Part shown: positions 1-10,859 of the stretch, one piece after another
Layout: every line of letters begins with the position of its first letter
Position numbering within the stretch: position 1 is the first letter of the stretch
Assembly (NCBI GenBank): GCA_013339895.1
Contig: JABACO010000013.1
Location: 6,779,787 to 6,843,786 of the forward strand
Direction of reading: 5' to 3'
Length of the DNA: 64,000 nucleotides
From: Ephydatia muelleri
Taxonomy: Eukaryota; Porifera; Demospongiae; Spongillida; Spongillidae
Program-made: the position numbers and the translations under genes
The notes under the pieces: generated by a model
What the model saw: the letters and a program-made list of their open reading frames with translations, nothing else
Databases searched by the model: none
Told to the model about the DNA's origin: nothing

Positions 1-203
1 TGTACCAGAGTGTTTCAGCAAAGGCAGCAGAGCACAGAAAACATACAGAAAATGATCCCAAGTGTGTTGAGTTGGGCTGGCGATATATACCATTGGCAGT
101 GGAGAGCTATGGGGCCTGGGTACCAGAAGCATTGAGGGCCTTCTCACAGGTGGCTACTCAGTTAACCATTCGTGGTAATACAGTACCCCCAAGTCCAAGG
201 TAG
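1..203 (+). pseudogene. C-terminal tail of a reverse-transcriptase ORF (copy 1)
   Basis: The frame continues from outside the window and ends at a TAG at 201-203. It encodes about 66 residues with the pattern CVELGWRYIPLAVESYGAW followed by an alanine/leucine-rich stretch, which I recognise as the conserved end of an invertebrate reverse-transcriptase family lacking an obvious endonuclease. The same tail, complete with its upstream part, is at 36869-37313. Family assignment is from memory and moderate. Confidence 0.5.
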
Positions 204-711
204 TAACAGAGCTATTACAGTACATACATAGCAACTACCACTAACTTCACAAGCCTCAAACGATGGCGCCCTCCACCTTCCCCAGCCATTATTAATTATT
301 ACTATCATTAATTATTACTACTATTATTGCTAACGCTCTCAGTATATCGATCGCGACACTCGACATAGAAGAATGTATGCATTCATGTGCCTTTTAATGA
401 AGTTTCAGTTCAACGATTTCATTCGACTTAACAAGCGTTAGCCGGCTACTTCTGAGGCTCGGTTGCAGCAGGAGCTTACAGGCTCGCTCATACTATGCTT
501 ATTAAGCTGTTGCCTATGCATACCCTTAAATTCAAAGAACTCCGTAAATTAAAAAGTGTCGTCCGTATATAACCGTTCACGCGCAATCGCGATAAATAAT
601 ATCGCGCGATACGACGGGACATTTTCTCGGAAACTGTTCCATATCGTTATGCATGGCGCGGTATTTCACTGCAGCGTTATCTCATGCACCACTAAGTGAC
701 GACATACTCAC

Positions 712-852
712 CTGAGTTAGGTTGAAGAAGTAACTGATTCCAGCCGTTTTGATTGTGGAATCATCGCAGCCCCCTCCGATGAAGCCGACCTTAGAAGGTC
801 TGCTCCACGTAATGTCTTCAAAGAACTGCCTCAGTGTCACAACCTGGTTGCA
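712..852 (-). pseudogene. Orphan GABA-B-receptor-like exon 2 (copy 1)
   Basis: A 141-nt exon (47 codons, phase 0 at both ends) is bounded by an AG acceptor at the high-coordinate side and GT at the low side. It encodes the ligand-binding-domain segment with SRPSKVGFIGGGCDDSTIKT. It is a near-identical copy of the exon at 37804-37944 and similar to the plus-strand exon at 62610-62750. In this copy the upstream intron has been entered by the LTR element at 925-5106, and no other receptor exon lies on this arm within the window. Whether it is still spliced into a transcript extending left of the window cannot be seen. Confidence 0.8.
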
Positions 853-924
853 CTGTGGCATAAGTTTAGTGATTAAAATCACACTGGCTTGCAAAAAGAA
901 ATCATGTAAGCAGAGAGTGCACAG

Positions 925-1050
925 TGTAGTATATTGATACCGTGTGTTATTCGTGTGTTATTATGTAAGTATGTAGTGACTAAGTATAGATTGCGCATGC
1001 GTGTTGGAGGTGTGTTCTTTTTGGAATGAGTTATCGTTGAGTACATTTCA
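925..1050 (+). repeat. 5' LTR (126 bp)
   Basis: It has TG...CA termini and matches 4980-5106 apart from one substitution and one one-base indel. 126 bp is very short for a gypsy LTR. Confidence 0.93.
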
Positions 1051-1051
1051 G

Positions 1052-1068
1052 TGGCGACGAGGGTGGGA
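1052..1068 (+). promoter_or_regulatory. Primer binding site, tRNA-Ser(GCU)-like
   Basis: Starting two bases after the LTR, TGGCGACGAGGGTGGGA is complementary in 16 of 17 positions to the 3' end of animal tRNA-Ser(GCU), CCA included, as I recall that tRNA. The last base of the site is the A of the gag ATG, so there is practically no untranslated leader between primer site and gag. Confidence 0.75.
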
Positions 1069-1860
1069 TGGAGTCCTCAATTTCGCGAGGAAAGGAGCAG
1101 TTCGACCCAGCCGTAGAACGACTTGACGATTACAAAGAAAGGTTTGACTTTTACTGTGTTGCGAATGGAATTGGGAACGACCGCAAGAAGGCGTTATTTC
1201 TGACGAAGATTGGACAGAGGATGTTCGCTAATTTGAAGGTTTGGGTGAGTCCCACGTCACTGAGTGACCTTAGTTTCGATGATATAATTACAAGATTGAG
1301 AGCGCGAACTGTAACCACAGACGGTAGAGATTGCTGAACGATATAGGTTTTTCAAGTGTGCGCAAAAGGGAGAGAGAGTGTCATTGACTTTATGTCACAG
1401 TTAAGAGCATTGGCCAAAACTTGTAATTTCGGGAATTATTTAGAAATAGCATTGAGGGATCAATTTGTGTGCGGATTGCAAGATTCGCGTATACAACGGG
1501 AGTTATTGTGCGTGAGAGACCTCACCCTAGAGCAAGCGCTGGATAAGGCCCGTTCAATAGAGATTGTGTTAAAAGAGACAGCAAGTCTTCAGCAGCGAAG
1601 TACGAAGGTAGAGGGTGGTAAGGGTGAAGAAGTTGCAGATGTGCTCAAAGTAACCACCAAACAAGGTCCTAGGAAGGGATGTTTTAGATGTGGAGGGAAT
1701 AATCATGTAGCAGACCATTGTTTTCATAAAGAGAAAGAATGTAATGTTTGTGGGAAGGTGGGGCATCTAGCGAGAGTATGCCGGATGAAGAAAAGCAAGA
1801 AGGGCATGATGACACACATGGTGGGAGCAATGGAAGAACAGGATAGGAAGAGTGAAGACA
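1068..1860 (+). pseudogene. gag: gag of the LTR element (broken)
   Basis: The ATG at 1068 opens a frame with a typical gypsy capsid start (FDPAVERLDDYKERFDFY). It stops at TGA 1335-1337, with a further in-frame TAG a few codons on, then continues in the same frame from about 1356. Two CCHC zinc knuckles lie at about 1679-1790: CFRCGGNNHVADHC and CNVCGKVGHLARVC. These bind the element's RNA in functional relatives. A charged linker follows and runs without interruption into the protease, so gag and protease share one frame. The two nearby stops indicate a decayed copy unless they are sequence errors. Confidence 0.85.
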
Positions 1861-1899
1861 GTGAAACTGATGATGAGATGTATGTACATAAGATTGGTA

Positions 1900-4580
1900 G
1901 TAATGTTAGGCACAAAAAGTTGGTGACTAAATTACGCGTGAATAATGCTGAAATCAAGTTTGAAGTAGACACGGGAGCGGAGTTGTCTCTTATTCCCTTC
2001 AAGACATACAAGGAAAAATTGGCAATGATCACATTGCACCCATCGTCAGTAGTCTTGAGATTGTATGATGGGAGTGTATTGCCTACCAAGGGAGAAGTTT
2101 TGGTGGAAGTAAAGCAGGGTTCCCAGCAAGCTACAGGCCGGTTTGTAGTGGTTGATAATGCTGATTTTCAGTTACCCTTATTGAAGCAAGTGGAAGAGAT
2201 GTTACAACAGCAGGTACAAGATGGGGAGTTACAACCAGTTGAACAGAGTGAGTGGGCAGCCCCCATAGTAGTTATCAAGAAAGAAAGATGGGGGAATTAG
2301 AGTGTGTGCTGATTTTAAAATGACCATCAACCCATATTTACAGCACAAAACCTTTCCCTTGCCTACTCCAGAAGAAATATTTGCAACACTAGCAGGGGGA
2401 GAGTCCTTTACGAAAATAGACTTGGCGAGAGCATATAAACAAATGGAAGTTGCACCCGCAAGTCAACCATTGTTGACAATAACCACTCATATGGGGTTGT
2501 TTAGGTATCAGAGGTTACCCTTTGGGGTTGCAACAGCACCTGCTATGTGGCAGCGGGCAATGTCAATCGTATTTCAAGGGTGTAAAAGAACTGTTTATTA
2601 TATGGATGATATTCTGGTGACAGGTGCTACGAGAAAGGAACATGAAGCTAACCTCTGTCAGGTTTTTGAGAGGTTGCAGCAATATGGACTGAGAGTGAAT
2701 TTATCGAAATGTCGTTTTTTTCAACACACTGTGGAATTTTTAGGGCATAGTATCTCACCAATTGGCATTCAACCAACAGACGAAAGAGTGAAAGGAGTAG
2801 TAGAGGCACCCATACCGACCAACAAGACGGAATTGAAGTCGTTTTTGGGTCTGATGACATACAATGCTAAGTTTCTTCCTCAGTTAGCAACAGTTTTACA
2901 CCCTTTGTATCAACTGTTATGCAGGATGTGAAATGGAAATGGACTAAGGTACATGACATAGCAGTTAAGGAAGCAAAGGCATTAGTGTGTAAGTCACCTA
3001 TTCTAGCTCATTTTGACACATCAAAGCCTATTAAGCTTTATTGTGATGCTTCGGCAGTTGGTATTGGAGCATGTTTAATGCATGTCATTGGTGGTCAAGA
3101 GCAACCTGTAATGTATGCGTCCAGATCATTGAGCAAAACAGAAGCCAAGTATGCACAGATAGAGCGGGAGGCCTTGGCCATAATTTTTGCAATCAAGAAG
3201 TTCCATCAGTATTTGTATGGGAAAGAGTTTATCTTAGTTACAGACCATAAACCCCTGTGCAAGCTGTTTGGTCACATGGACGGGATTCCTTCTTTAGCTG
3301 CTGCCAGGATTCAAAGATGGGCACTTCTGTTGAGTGCATACCAATACCGTATTGAATATGTCCCTGGATCTGAAAATTATTGTGCAGATTGTATGTCAAG
3401 GTTGCCTCTGCCCATAGGTGGTGGTGAGGATAAGGACACTAAGGAGGCAAGCATTTTAGCTGTGGAGTGTTGCACATTGCCAGTCACAGCACATGATATT
3501 GCCAAGGCCACTCGACGAGATAAGATGTTAGCAGCAGTGTTACAATCAGTACTCCATGGCCGATGGAATATGTCCAGTCACGACTTGGATCCATTTTATA
3601 GAAGGCGAGATGAACTTAGCTGCCATGATGGTTGTGTGCTGTGGGGACAGAGAGTCATTATTCCGGCCAAGTTACAGTCAGCATTACTGGATGAGTTACA
3701 TGATGGGCACTTAGGTGTAGTTCGGATGAAGGAACTCGCGAGAAGTTATATATGGTGGCCTTATCTAGATCGAGACATAGAGAAATTGGTGGCAACTGTG
3801 AAAAATGTAGGATGATGTCTTCTATGCCACAGCTGGCCCCACATCATCCATGGCAATACCCGAGCTCTCCCTGGGACAGGGTTCATATTGACTATGGAGA
3901 GCATAAAGGGATTCATTTTTTAGTGTTAGTTGATGCTTATAGCAAATGGCCGGAAGTCCGTCAAGTATCAACAACAACAAGTCAGCAAACAGTGGAAGTC
4001 CTTGAAGAGATTTTCGCAATGCATGGATTTCCTAGGACTCTTGTCTCTGACAATGGCCCACAATTTTCAAGCGCAGAATTTGCTGCATTTCTAACAAGCC
4101 ATCACATATTACATCGTACCTCTGCTCCATATCATCCAGCGACCAACGGTCTTGCAGAAAATATGGTTAAAATGTAAAACAGTGGTTAGACAAACAAGCA
4201 AAAGGTTTAGGTTTTCCGGGCCTTATCAGAATTTTTGAGAACCTATAGAATGTCCCGCACACTGTCACAAAAAGGACTCCTGCCGAAGATCATTTTTGGT
4301 CGTGCATTGCGTACACATTTATCAATGGTATTACCAAATATGACTGAAAGGGTCAAGCGGAGATCTGAACACGATGGCAATACATCTTCTCGCACATTTT
4401 CTGTTGGTGATAGAGTGTGGTAAGGGATTTCTTCCGACCATCAGCAGTACACAAATGGATACAGGTGAAATTACAGTGATAATTGTTGCAATGTGTTATG
4501 AAGTAATTTTGGCTGATGGCCATAAGAGGGAAGGTACATGTGGATCACTTGAAGCGGCCACACATGCACCTCAAATGCCA
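1900..4580 (+). pseudogene. pol: pol of the LTR element: protease, RT, RNase H, integrase (frame-broken)
   Basis: The aspartic protease active site DTGAELSLIP is at about 1966-1995. RT starts near 2240 (WAAPIVVIKK) and includes LPFGVATAPAMW and the catalytic YMDD at 2599-2610. RNase H follows from about 3000 (YCDAS, then TDHKPL). The integrase zinc-binding part lies near 3690-3820, and the DDE core has D in HIDYG, D in SDNGPQ and E in LAENM (about 3890-4170). A GR-LRT segment and a degraded C-terminal domain end near 4580. One-base frame changes occur near 2285-2300, 2925 and 3800, and a TAA follows the catalytic Glu region at 4175-4177. The protease-to-RT spacer is far shorter than usual, suggesting an internal deletion. 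No envelope gene is present. Confidence 0.9.
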
Positions 4581-4964
4581 GTATGCCAGTGGCCATAAGC
4601 AACTCAGGTTCCTGGAAGTGCATAGTTTCAAGCCAGTCAAACACCCGTTGTGAGCTGAGGAATACAGCAGAGAGAAGAGATGAAGGTAATGAGGGAAGGG
4701 AGCAGGATCAGCTTACGAGCCAGCCATGTTTGCAGCAACACCTATCACAGTTAGTGTACCTGTTTGAAGATGATAACCACCAGACGTGAGCATAGAAGTC
4801 AAGAAGGAGTAGAAACCTACGACTTCAAATGGCATGTCTGTACGAGCACCTGAAGTTTCTGTGATGCAAGTTCCAATCTGGGTAGTGGAGGTACAATGTT
4901 GCCTTGCCGTCGTTCTACTTAGGAATTCCAAGGCTCCCCAAAACGTTCAGTGATGAGTTTACCT

Positions 4965-4974
4965 AAGGAGAAGG
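4965..4974 (+). other. Polypurine tract of the LTR element
   Basis: AAGGAGAAGG lies five bases upstream of the 3' LTR, where plus-strand synthesis is primed in gypsy elements. The position fits; the tract is short and interrupted before the LTR. Confidence 0.6.
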
Positions 4975-4979
4975 CAGAC

Positions 4980-5106
4980 TGTAGTATATTGATACCGTGT
5001 TGTTATTCGTGTGTTATTATGTAAGTATGTAGGGACTAAGTATAGATTGCGCATGCGTGTTGGAGGTGTGTTCTTTTTGGAATGAGTTATCGTTGAGTAC
5101 ATTTCA
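4980..5106 (+). repeat. 3' LTR (127 bp)
   Basis: Same termini as the 5' LTR. It is followed directly by the second CACAG of the target duplication. Confidence 0.93.
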
Positions 5107-5140
5107 CACAGGTTACAGAAAATGCAATGCCGGCAGAAAA

Positions 5141-5174
5141 TCGTAGACGAGAAAGCACGCTTTCTCGTCTACGA
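5141..5174. repeat. 34-bp near-perfect hairpin, copy 1
   Basis: TCGTAGACGAGAAAGC and its exact reverse complement are separated by two bases. The same hairpin is at 38046-38079 in copy 2. It lies in the former receptor intron 1. No function can be assigned. Confidence 0.85.
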
Positions 5175-6236
5175 CCAGCATCACTACAAGCATCAGTGTG
5201 TATTAATAGCACAACAGAGTTCGATTTCAACAGGTCTATTGATTCAGCCGGGTAACGGCAACACAGCATGCAAAGGGGGATGCAGCTAGCAGCTACTACT
5301 TGTGCATGCTTCGCTTACAGCAAAAGAACCCACCTATTAGAGACACTCTGCCAAAAAACTGTACTTCCTGCGCTGTACGTACCAGGCAGCACAATCTGCG
5401 TCATTAGCAATAGCGATCCACGATTACGGATATGCGTTAATTGTAACACCGGCCCGGGTCACAGGGACTACGAGTCCCCCCGTATAATATCCCGAGCCGG
5501 ACATTGAAAATCCTAGGATACTGGTGCCCCTTTATAGGATTATGTGTCTCCCCGCCACTCCACCCCACCCCTCCCTCACCCCCCTCCCCCCACGTGACCG
5601 TTGTAGTGTATATCCAAGGATAAACAGTCCCTTTAGTATGTAGGATATACTACCGAATCAATGGCATGTCCTCCGGGGTGCGGTGATAGTGTCGTATCGT
5701 ATATTACCAAGTATGCGTAGACTTAAGTATTGACTTTTAAATAGGTATAGGCCTATTCATGGTCAGTCTTATAATTTCTTGTTTTTACACGATTCACATG
5801 CCACTTGCCGTGCTGTAGAAAGCGTAAAACTATAAAGTATGCAGCTGATACATATACATAATGTACATTCAAGATAGTTGCACTATGCAAGAGTCTTGTA
5901 GTCCTTACAATGCCCAATGTACTTCTTGTCACTCTATACTATTTGTTCAGGTCCTTTTCTCTATAGCAGAATGTAACCATTCTTCCAGTTTTCAAACAAT
6001 GTTGGTGCATGCTCATTGTGTTGTATTTCTTGGGAGAGGACATATTCACCACCACAGTATAACCCTGAAATAGAGGCCACAGACAGTCAATATGTTTGGT
6101 TTCTTTTTCCACACATCTATCAAATCGAGATGGCGGGACACAAGAACCGATCTCTCTCTATGGCATGGTCCTTACAACTGACCTTGATACGGACTGTCAT
6201 AGATGTTTACATGACCTGATCGCATCCCAAATGTAG
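5175..6236. other. Non-coding part of duplicated segment
   Basis: No exon, RNA gene or repeat family is recognised here. A short C-rich patch lies near 5550-5600. The stretch aligns to 38080-39090, with frequent one-base differences and short insertions in this copy. Confidence 0.6.
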
Positions 6237-8207
6237 GGGTGTTACTCTATTTAATGCGGAACGGAACGGAACTTTTGCGGAATGTTCCGTTCCGCATACT
6301 AAAATGCGGAATGTTTTAAAAAGTAACGTGACACGCATACCACTACATAGCATGCACGATCAAATTGGTCGGTCTTGAAAATCTTCTGATTCTCCTCCTC
6401 CTCGTCCTCTCCCTCGTCTTCCCTCTCCCTCGTCCTCCCTCGTCCTCCCTCTCCCTCTCCTCTCCCTCTCCCTCCTCCCCTCTCCCTCCCTCTCCCTCCT
6501 CCTCCCTCTCCCTCGTCCCCCCCTCTCCCTCGTCCTCCTTCTCCCTCCTCCTCCCCAGTGGAGAGGTGGCGTGTCTGTCACTGGGGGGGGCAAATACACT
6601 GATTGCCGCCCCCCCCCCCACCCCCACACATGCTGCCCGCCGTTCTGTCAGCTCTACTTCAGCTTGTTGGTTTAACGAATGCTCGATCGTCCTTTGCTGT
6701 AAAAATGTGGCTTTGTGCAACTATTGAATTCCTATGTGAGGTACAAGCTTCGTGTTGCAGTACCGACTGTGTTGCTTTTTCCACGAACGAAAACCAACCA
6801 GAGTAAAGCAACTCCTTGAAGGGCATCCGATGGTGAATATGATACCCACTGTCTTTTGGTACCATCGGGCATGGTAAAACACTTGTGGGGACAATGTCGG
6901 AATGTGGCTGCCTTTGTAGTGGAAGTACATGTTAAGACACACTTTTATCTGGCTAATAATTCGGTCACTTAATAATGTTGGCGTGCTTAATTTTAATTTC
7001 ACTAATTTAGCTCTGCTGGATCAATGACCCCTTGAAGCTCTACCGATGATTGATATTTTGTCTTCCTATTGATTGTACATTACTGATGAGTGAATTGGAA
7101 CCACATGCATCGACAGTGGAGTTATGGCGGGGTTTTTCTACGCAGAAAGTGTTCTGGATAGCTGTCAATGCCTAAAAAGGTGTCAAAGATGAAGCTTCTG
7201 CAACTTCACTGTCACTTTAGTCATGCGATAGGCTTTGCAGTAAGAAGTTGCCATCAACAGGAGTAGGAGAAGTACCCCGTAAAAGGAAGAGATGTGCATT
7301 GATTTCCCCAAACATGAAAACGGTTGGCAAGGAATTGTCAGAAGTAAGGTCTAAGGCTACTGCTGGGACCAAATGTCACGGAGTGAGGTCAAGGACTGCA
7401 TGCAGGCGTGTCAGTTCAGTAGTTTGCAAAAGTTCAGCATAAAAGAGCCCTAGCTTTCGTTCCTTCATCATTTTTTTGCCTCCTCTTTACGATAAGCAGC
7501 TCCTGATTGGCGCTTACGTGATTTGCCTGTCCAATGAATATCGAAGTCAGTGAACGCAACTTCTTTTCAAATTTTAGCCACCTAAATGCCAATAGAACTA
7601 GATCGAACCAATAGTGGGTGCGTACAATATTATCTCTGGGCTTACCAGGCGAATAGGTCCACAAACGTCTCTGGGCTTACAGGGGAATAGGTCACCACAA
7701 CGTCTCTTAACTACTCAACTAGCCAACTGCGGGAAAAGGATCAACAACCAGTAAGAATACGGAATCACAAAAAGGACACTAAAGAGCATTGCGTTGAGCA
7801 CAATAGTGCCCTCTGAGAAGCACGATAACCAGATAAACGATAACAATGCAAGACAAAGGCTGGTAGCAAACTAGCAATTAACACGTAGTAGATTCTCATG
7901 ACATCAGTTTTAGCCGAAATTTCTATTCATTGTTAATATTTATCATGGATCTAGTTAATTTCAACTGCATCACTAAATGTACTACATAAATTAATCATCT
8001 TAATTAATCGCTTATTTTGCTTGGCGCCCCTACCGTCATTTTGCCGCCCCCTTTTTAAGGCCCGCTGGTGTTGCCCCCCCTGCCCCCCCCCCCCCCCCCC
8101 CCCCCCCCCTCCTCCTCTAGTCTCCCCTCTACCTCGCCACTCTGCTCCTCCCCCTCCTCCCTCAGGTCATGTGTAATAGCCTGCTGACACCTGCCAATAT
8201 CAGAGAA
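6237..8207. mobile_element. Left part of a TIR element, copy 1 (interrupted by the N gap)
   Basis: It starts GGGTGTTACT after CAAATGTAG, as at 39091. It contains the GCGGAACGGAACGG subterminal motif, a CT-rich tract (about 6388-6560), C runs and a poly-C tract near 8080-8109. Its right end is not visible because the gap begins at 8208. The complete copy is 39091-43821. I see no coding exon in it. Confidence 0.7.
6388..6560. repeat. CTCCCT-rich polypyrimidine tract, copy 1
   Basis: Almost pure C/T on the plus strand, made of CTCCCTCCT-like units. Reading frames in both directions here are compositional artefacts. Copy 2 is at 39240-39400 with a different unit number. Confidence 0.85.
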
Positions 8208-9207
8208 NNNNNNNNNNNNNNNNNNNNNNNNNNNNNNNNNNNNNNNNNNNNNNNNNNNNNNNNNNNNNNNNNNNNNNNNNNNNNNNNNNNNNNNNNNNNN
8301 NNNNNNNNNNNNNNNNNNNNNNNNNNNNNNNNNNNNNNNNNNNNNNNNNNNNNNNNNNNNNNNNNNNNNNNNNNNNNNNNNNNNNNNNNNNNNNNNNNNN
8401 NNNNNNNNNNNNNNNNNNNNNNNNNNNNNNNNNNNNNNNNNNNNNNNNNNNNNNNNNNNNNNNNNNNNNNNNNNNNNNNNNNNNNNNNNNNNNNNNNNNN
8501 NNNNNNNNNNNNNNNNNNNNNNNNNNNNNNNNNNNNNNNNNNNNNNNNNNNNNNNNNNNNNNNNNNNNNNNNNNNNNNNNNNNNNNNNNNNNNNNNNNNN
8601 NNNNNNNNNNNNNNNNNNNNNNNNNNNNNNNNNNNNNNNNNNNNNNNNNNNNNNNNNNNNNNNNNNNNNNNNNNNNNNNNNNNNNNNNNNNNNNNNNNNN
8701 NNNNNNNNNNNNNNNNNNNNNNNNNNNNNNNNNNNNNNNNNNNNNNNNNNNNNNNNNNNNNNNNNNNNNNNNNNNNNNNNNNNNNNNNNNNNNNNNNNNN
8801 NNNNNNNNNNNNNNNNNNNNNNNNNNNNNNNNNNNNNNNNNNNNNNNNNNNNNNNNNNNNNNNNNNNNNNNNNNNNNNNNNNNNNNNNNNNNNNNNNNNN
8901 NNNNNNNNNNNNNNNNNNNNNNNNNNNNNNNNNNNNNNNNNNNNNNNNNNNNNNNNNNNNNNNNNNNNNNNNNNNNNNNNNNNNNNNNNNNNNNNNNNNN
9001 NNNNNNNNNNNNNNNNNNNNNNNNNNNNNNNNNNNNNNNNNNNNNNNNNNNNNNNNNNNNNNNNNNNNNNNNNNNNNNNNNNNNNNNNNNNNNNNNNNNN
9101 NNNNNNNNNNNNNNNNNNNNNNNNNNNNNNNNNNNNNNNNNNNNNNNNNNNNNNNNNNNNNNNNNNNNNNNNNNNNNNNNNNNNNNNNNNNNNNNNNNNN
9201 NNNNNNN
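8208..9207. other. Assembly gap (1000 N)
   Basis: Exactly 1000 ambiguous bases, a conventional size for a gap of unknown length. The left side belongs to the duplicated TIR element and the right side to an unrelated integrase gene, so the join is unsupported by sequence. Confidence 0.99.
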
Positions 9208-9936
9208 TGACCTGGTCCCATACTCTTGACTTTATAGGTATGGGATGTAGAGAAGCATCAGTCTTCACAAACTTAGCATCATTACTGCGTTGGCATGTAT
9301 CACAAATCCGTACAAACGAATGAATGTCATCATCCATGTCTTTCCAGTAAAATCTAGAGGAAATTTTTTCAAGTGTCTTATCTCTTCCGAGATGGCCTCC
9401 ACCTATGGTAAAATTATGCAATCTTAATCAACTGGTGGCGTATTTTATAAAGGGGGAGGGAGGAAGGAGAAGTGATACACATGATCCTAAAATGAAAGGG
9501 TTAGGTCAGGTCCCCCTCTCCCGTCCGCCTATAGACCCGCCCCGCCCAGTAATCCCCCCCCCCCCCCCCCCCCCCCTCTTCCCTCTTTTTCAATACCTTC
9601 CCACGCGTCTGTTAATTTCTGGCTACAACGTACCTCAGCATCAGTTAGTACAATAACATGCACATATAATTAGAACTGTTGTAGCAGTTTACCTTGTAGA
9701 GCAGCATGACAACTTTCCATTATCCGGCCGCGTTCCGAGGTACTCATTATAACCCTTCTCCAGTTTAGCTCAGGCAAAGATGGATTCCTTCCAACCACTT
9801 TGGAGTAGTACAGAACGCCACGCTCCAATTTGTAATTTGATGCCCTTCTTCTGAAAGCACGCTTTTGATCCTTTGAACAGTCGGAGGGATAGCAACGTTA
9901 ACGCAAGAACTCCTTGATGCTGTCATATTCAGCCAT
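9208..9936 (-). pseudogene. Two-exon Ginger/gypsy-type integrase, 5' part
   Basis: Minus strand. Exon A is 9693-9936, starting MAEYDSIKEFL and carrying the N-terminal YP motif (CYPSDCSKDQKRAFRRRASN, then GVLYY) plus the CH of the zinc site. A phase-1 GT-AG intron at 9403-9692 joins it to exon B, 9208-9402, which supplies GGGHLGRDKTLEKI and CDTCQ. Spliced, these form a complete HHCC zinc-binding domain; the DDE core would follow but lies in the gap. A TAA at 9898-9900 interrupts exon A just before the YP motif. Presence of an intron and of the YP motif fits Ginger1 DNA transposons or a domesticated relative better than an LTR element. Which of these it is cannot be decided from what remains. 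Confidence 0.75.
9420..9692. other. Intron with C-rich low complexity
   Basis: It contains a run of C at about 9546-9575 next to CCCGCC-rich sequence. It is the inferred intron of the integrase gene. Confidence 0.5.
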
Positions 9937-10079
9937 TTCTTTATACAAGGATCTAAGATAATAGATATGACGTCAAAACAACCTCTAAAGACAGCGCAGA
10001 CAAAGACGCCACAGATAGTGCTAGCAGGCTAAGTCAACAGTATAAACACTATATTAATCTTTAATGGAAAACTCGCTAA

Positions 10080-10310
10080 GTGATGGGGCCGGTGGTGGGG
10101 TATACTTTTTCCTAGAGGGGGATACTTTTTCCTAGGAAACAATATCCGGCGGAACACATTTTCCTAGGATATAATGTCCGGGGAGACACTTATTCCAGGG
10201 GGACACTTATTCCTCCGACACCGGTACTCTAGCAGAGAAATATTCGGTACTGGTACCGATACTCTAGCAGAGAAATATTCGGTACTGGTACCGGTACTCT
10301 AGCCACAGCG
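10080..10310. repeat. Short degenerate repeats (CCTAGG and TACTCTAGCAGAGAAATATT)
   Basis: A CTTTTTCCTAGG-type unit recurs at 10100-10215. A roughly 36-bp unit containing CTCTAGCAGAGAAATATTCGG is tandem at about 10230-10310. Related pieces occur inverted near 60590-60650 and near 62045-62080, marking the outer border of the inverted duplication. Confidence 0.7.
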
Positions 10311-10765
10311 TTTGTAAGAATACTGCTATACTCAAAGCTTCCGCGCTTCGCGCATGTGCCCCGTCCCGCCCTCACCCCTATTCGGCACCCCCCACCCCGC
10401 TTTAAAACTTCTGGATCCGCCCCTAGCGACGGTCTAAATTTCTGTGACGCTCATGACAGTCTCAATTCCGTGACGTACGCTAGTACTTCGCAAAATTTCC
10501 ATGACGTATTTCGCGCGAAACTCCACAACGGTCACATTTTTCGTGACGTACCTCGTGAAACTCAAGATGGTCATGTTTAACCGCCTCGCGAAAATCATGG
10601 GAGTTGTTCGGACACATACGATTTTTTTTTCCTTCCCACTTGGACAGGTATGTGTAAATATTTCATACCTATGTATTTCGAATACTTGCCTCTGCGCTTT
10701 CGTGATCAGGATTCTCAAGTACGCACACAGAACACACACGCGTGCGCGCGCACACATACACACAC

Positions 10766-10766
10766 G

Positions 10767-10853
<87 letters not shown>
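10766..10853. repeat. (CA)n microsatellite
   Basis: Uninterrupted CA dinucleotides, flanked by CG/CA-rich sequence. The orthologous tract in the other arm (60093-60135) is much shorter. Confidence 0.97.

Positions 10854-10859
<6 letters not shown>

Larger units (their letters stand above)
925..5106 (+). mobile_element. Ty3/gypsy LTR retrotransposon with 5-bp target-site duplication
   Basis: The element begins TGTAGTATATTG and ends GTACATTTCA, with matching short LTRs at both ends. It is flanked by the 5-bp direct repeat CACAG (920-924 and 5107-5111). The undisturbed site, with a single CACAG, is at 38012-38016 in the other copy of the duplicated segment. Order inside: LTR, primer binding site, gag with two zinc knuckles, protease, reverse transcriptase, RNase H, integrase, purine tract, LTR. 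The protease-RT-RH-IN order defines Ty3/gypsy. The coding region is broken by in-frame stops and at least three one-base frame changes, so this copy looks non-autonomous. The LTRs differ by one substitution and one indel, so insertion is fairly recent. Confidence 0.95.
1..8207 (+). repeat. Direct segmental duplication, copy 1 (partner 37111-40975)
   Basis: Position 1 matches 37111 and the two copies stay alignable to the N gap at 8208 (partner position about 40975), apart from the LTR element at 925-5106 that only copy 1 has. The copies hold the end of a reverse-transcriptase pseudogene, one receptor exon, a 34-bp hairpin, and the left portion of a TIR element. Copy 1 has many scattered one-base insertions relative to copy 2, densest at about 5200-6200 and 7100-7700. 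That pattern looks more like poor consensus quality than selection-free drift. The copy was probably once intron 1 to intron 2 of a GABA-B-like receptor gene. Confidence 0.92.

Noticed and set aside
6343..6727. Frames rich in Arg/Glu/Gly or Leu/Ser/Pro (also at 39153-39521)
   Set aside because: Translation of a CT-rich tract in several frames; unit number differs between the two copies.
8055..9421. Three long open frames of about 380-420 codons
   Set aside because: They run through the 1000 N and are meaningless there; only 9208-9402 has real coding content.
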